Below are positions 6,657 to 8,251 of a stretch of 8,251 nt of DNA, piece after piece (position 1 is the stretch's first letter; each line of letters starts with the position of its first letter). Origin of the DNA: Nitrosomonadales bacterium (GTDB lineage: Bacteria > Pseudomonadota > Gammaproteobacteria > Burkholderiales > SG8-41); contig VFLF01000576.1 of NCBI GenBank assembly GCA_009885185.1, positions 1-8,251 on the forward strand. The letters run 5' to 3'. The notes under the pieces were generated by a model. It searched no databases. It was given only the letters and a program-made list of their open reading frames with translations, and was not told the origin of the DNA. The position numbers were made by a program, and so were the translations under genes.

Positions 6657-6673
6657 AAAACAAATACTTACGA
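6657..6673 (+). repeat. 17-base repeat, copy 2 (upstream of MFS gene)
   Basis: AAAACAAATACTTACGA occurs six bases after the Bug-3 stop and seven bases before the MFS ATG. It is identical to the minus-strand sequence at 1652-1668. It occupies the place where the MFS Shine-Dalgarno site would be expected, and no such site is visible there. The function is unknown. Confidence 0.6.
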
Positions 6674-6680
6674 AATACCC

Positions 6681-7862
6681 ATGACCACCCCGTCACCCGC
6701 CGGCACGCATCGCGCGCTGCCGCGCAGCGTGGTGGTGCTGGGCTTCGTCAGCCTGCTGATGGATATCTCGTCGGAGATGATCCATGCGCTGCTGCCGGTG
6801 TTTCTCGTCACCGTGGTCGGCGCGAGCGCGATGTCGATCGGTCTCATCGAAGGCATCGCGGAAGCCACCGCGGCCTTCGTCAAAGTGTACTCCGGCGCGA
6901 TCAGCGACTGGATCGGCCGCCGCAAACCATTGCTGCTGGCGGGATACGGACTCGCCGCCGCGTGCAAACCGTTGTTCGCGCTCGCCACCGGCATCGGCAC
7001 CGTGCTCGCCGCGCGCACCATCGACCGCGTGGCCAAGGGCATACGCGGCGCGCCGCGCGATGCGCTGATCGCCGATGTCACGCCGGTGGAACTGCGCGGC
7101 GCGGCGTACGGTTTGCGCCAGTCGCTCGACAGCGTGGGCGCGGTGGCCGGCCCGTTGATTGCGGTGCTGCTGATGGCCGCCACTGCGGACAACTTTCGTT
7201 TTGTATTCTGGATCGCGGTGATTCCCGCGTTTTTGTGCGTGGCACTGATTATCTTTGGCGTGCGCGAACCGCCGCGTGCGCAGGCTGTTAAAAAACGTCC
7301 GTTCCCGGTCAGCCGCGCCGGCATGGCGCGGCTGCCGCGTTTGTTTTGGCATGTCACCGTGTTTGGCGCGGTGCTGACACTGGCACGCTTCTCCGAGGCG
7401 TTTTTGCTGCTGCGCGCGCAGAACGTGGGGCTTGCCGTCACCTGGGTGCCGGTGATCCTGGTGGCGATGAACCTCGTGTACGCCGTGAGCGCGTATCCGC
7501 TGGGCGCGCTATCGGATCGCGTCAACCGCAAGGCGATGCTCGCCGCCGGCGTGGCGCTGCTGATCGCCGCCGACGTGGTGCTCGCGCTGGCACCCAACGC
7601 ATGGGCAGTTGGCGCAGGCGCGCTGCTGTGGGGCCTGCACATGGGCGCAACGCAGGGCCTGCTCGCGGCCATAGTCGCCGAGACTGCACCGGAAGACTTG
7701 CGCGGCACGGCGTTCGGCGTGTTCAACCTGATGAGCGGCGTGGCGCTGCTCGCCGCCAGCGTGATCGCCGGCGCACTGTGGACGTACTTCAGTCCCGCGA
7801 TGACGTTTTACGCGGGGGCGTTGTTTGCGGCGGTGGCGCTGGCGGGGTTGCTCAAACGATGA
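6681..7862 (+). CDS. Major facilitator superfamily permease
   Basis: A 393-residue inner-membrane transporter with the usual twelve-helix MFS size and hydrophobic pattern. MFS motif A is present in the 2-3 loop as GAISDWIGRR (72-81, D76) and repeated in the second half as GALSDRVNRK (275-284). RGAAYGLRQSLDSVGAVAGP (139-158) resembles the helix 5 motif C found in drug:proton antiporters. A charged central loop (about 195-217) separates the halves. These features suggest a drug-efflux-like or substrate/product proton-coupled carrier, but the substrate and direction are unknown. The ATG at 6681 follows Bug-3 by 30 bases, with no recognisable Shine-Dalgarno and the 17-base repeat just upstream, so the start is less certain than the family. 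The first helix begins near residue 16, so only a few N-terminal residues are in doubt. Confidence 0.9.
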   Translation: MTTPSPAGTHRALPRSVVVLGFVSLLMDISSEMIHALLPVFLVTVVGASAMSIGLIEGIAEATAAFVKVYSGAISDWIGRRKPLLLAGYGLAAACKPLFALATGIGTVLAARTIDRVAKGIRGAPRDALIADVTPVELRGAAYGLRQSLDSVGAVAGPLIAVLLMAATADNFRFVFWIAVIPAFLCVALIIFGVREPPRAQAVKKRPFPVSRAGMARLPRLFWHVTVFGAVLTLARFSEAFLLLRAQNVGLAVTWVPVILVAMNLVYAVSAYPLGALSDRVNRKAMLAAGVALLIAADVVLALAPNAWAVGAGALLWGLHMGATQGLLAAIVAETAPEDLRGTAFGVFNLMSGVALLAASVIAGALWTYFSPAMTFYAGALFAAVALAGLLKR

Positions 7863-7885
7863 AGCGATGTAACGAATACAGCGGC

Positions 7886-7891
7886 TATAAT
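7886..7891 (+). promoter_or_regulatory. Perfect -10 box upstream of the FAH-family gene
   Basis: TATAAT lies 25 bases before the ATG at 7917, in the 54-base gap after the MFS stop. No convincing -35 box occurs at 16-18 bases. The hexamer sits in the 7-base loop of a perfect 5-bp inverted repeat (GCGGC 7881-7885, GCCGC 7893-7897). It suggests the FAH gene has its own promoter, perhaps activator-dependent. Confidence 0.45.
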
Positions 7892-7916
7892 CGCCGCCAA
7901 TACTCAGGGAGAAAAA

Positions 7917-8251
7917 ATGAAATTCGGACACTTTGAGCAACAAGGACGTACGTTTTACGGCATCGTCGAAGGCGATCAGGTGGTTGAACTTGACGGCTCG
8001 ATTTTCGACACCTACAAAACCACCAGCAAAAAACACGCGCTGGCGTCACTGAAAACGCTGCTGCCGTGCCGTCCAGCAAATTTTTACTGCGCCGGCATCA
8101 ATTATGTTGCGCACATCGAGTGGGGCAACCAACGCAAAGGCACCAACACCAAGCCGCCGACCAAGGCCGACATCGGTTACCGCTCGCCCAGCGCGCTGTG
8201 CGCCACGGGCGAAACCATTCTCATCCCGGCAGATTCTCCGGGCCCGGTGCA
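7917..8251 (+). CDS. Fumarylacetoacetate hydrolase (FAH) family protein, N-terminal part
   Basis: The frame from ATG 7917 stays open to the window edge: 111 full codons plus two bases. AGGGAGA (7906-7912) lies four bases upstream. The small N-terminal domain (residues 1-50, starting MKFGHFEQQGRTFYGIVEGD) leads into the FAH core: FYCAGINYVAHIEWG (56-70, with H66 in the conserved NYxxH position), then IGYRSPSALCATGETILIP (86-104). The metal-binding ExE motif expected soon after falls outside the window. Family members hydrolyse, decarboxylate or isomerise 2-oxo or acylpyruvate-type acids, often late in aromatic degradation. R89 stands where many relatives have lysine in the KP/KS segment. It may close a catabolic route with the neighbouring genes, but the exact reaction cannot be assigned from this fragment. 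Confidence 0.88.
   Translation, partial: MKFGHFEQQGRTFYGIVEGDQVVELDGSIFDTYKTTSKKHALASLKTLLPCRPANFYCAGINYVAHIEWGNQRKGTNTKPPTKADIGYRSPSALCATGETILIPADSPGPV

Noticed and set aside
1652..6673. The 17-base inverted repeats as ends of a transposon
   Set aside because: No transposase or target-site duplication is visible, and the matching sense relative to downstream genes fits a gene-linked element better.
6668..7726. Long minus-strand open frame (352 codons) opposite the MFS gene
   Set aside because: Ser/Ala/Thr-rich translation without domains, and fully overlapped by a well-supported membrane transporter gene.

Overview
The window is GC-rich with strong third-position GC bias. It looks like a betaproteobacterial chromosome segment, most likely Burkholderiales. 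The main argument is gene content: three Bug/TctC-type periplasmic solute-binding proteins within about 4.5 kb, next to a class III CoA-transferase, a TauD/TfdA-type dioxygenase, an amidase and a FAH-family hydrolase. This is the accessory catabolic style of Bordetella, Cupriavidus, Variovorax and relatives. Nothing in the window fixes the genus. No tRNA, rRNA, CRISPR array, insertion sequence or phage gene was seen, and no stretch above about 130 bases lacks a gene.

Layout: the end of an amidase gene (+) enters from the left and meets a five-gene minus-strand array tail to tail across a 33-base gap that holds a hairpin. In transcription order the array is Bug-2 (4521-5516), CaiB/BaiF CoA-transferase (3211-4482), Bug-1 (2164-3144), cupin (1679-2077) and TauD/TfdA dioxygenase (611-1555). 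Gaps are 38, 66, 86 and 123 bases. A divergent promoter region (5517-5645) separates this array from a plus-strand set: Bug-3 (5646-6650), an MFS permease (6681-7862) and the first 111 codons of a FAH-family enzyme (from 7917, running off the right edge).

How the genes may work together (inference): the Bug proteins would capture organic acids in the periplasm. The amidase could release an acid from an amide. The CoA-transferase could activate a carboxylate. The Fe(II)/2-oxoglutarate dioxygenase and possibly the cupin could oxidise the substrate, and the FAH enzyme could hydrolyse or decarboxylate a 2-oxo acid product. The MFS protein could import substrate or export product. No TctA/TctB membrane subunits and no transcriptional regulator lie in the window, and the substrate cannot be named from sequence alone.

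The most notable non-coding signals are: a 17-base sequence repeated exactly, in inverted orientation 5 kb apart, each copy just after a stop codon and ahead of the next co-oriented gene; two facing sigma70-like promoters around an 8-base palindrome; and a terminator-like hairpin inside the minus-strand array, between Bug-1 and the cupin. Start codons of the three Bug genes were chosen from Shine-Dalgarno and promoter positions and are shorter than the longest open frames.
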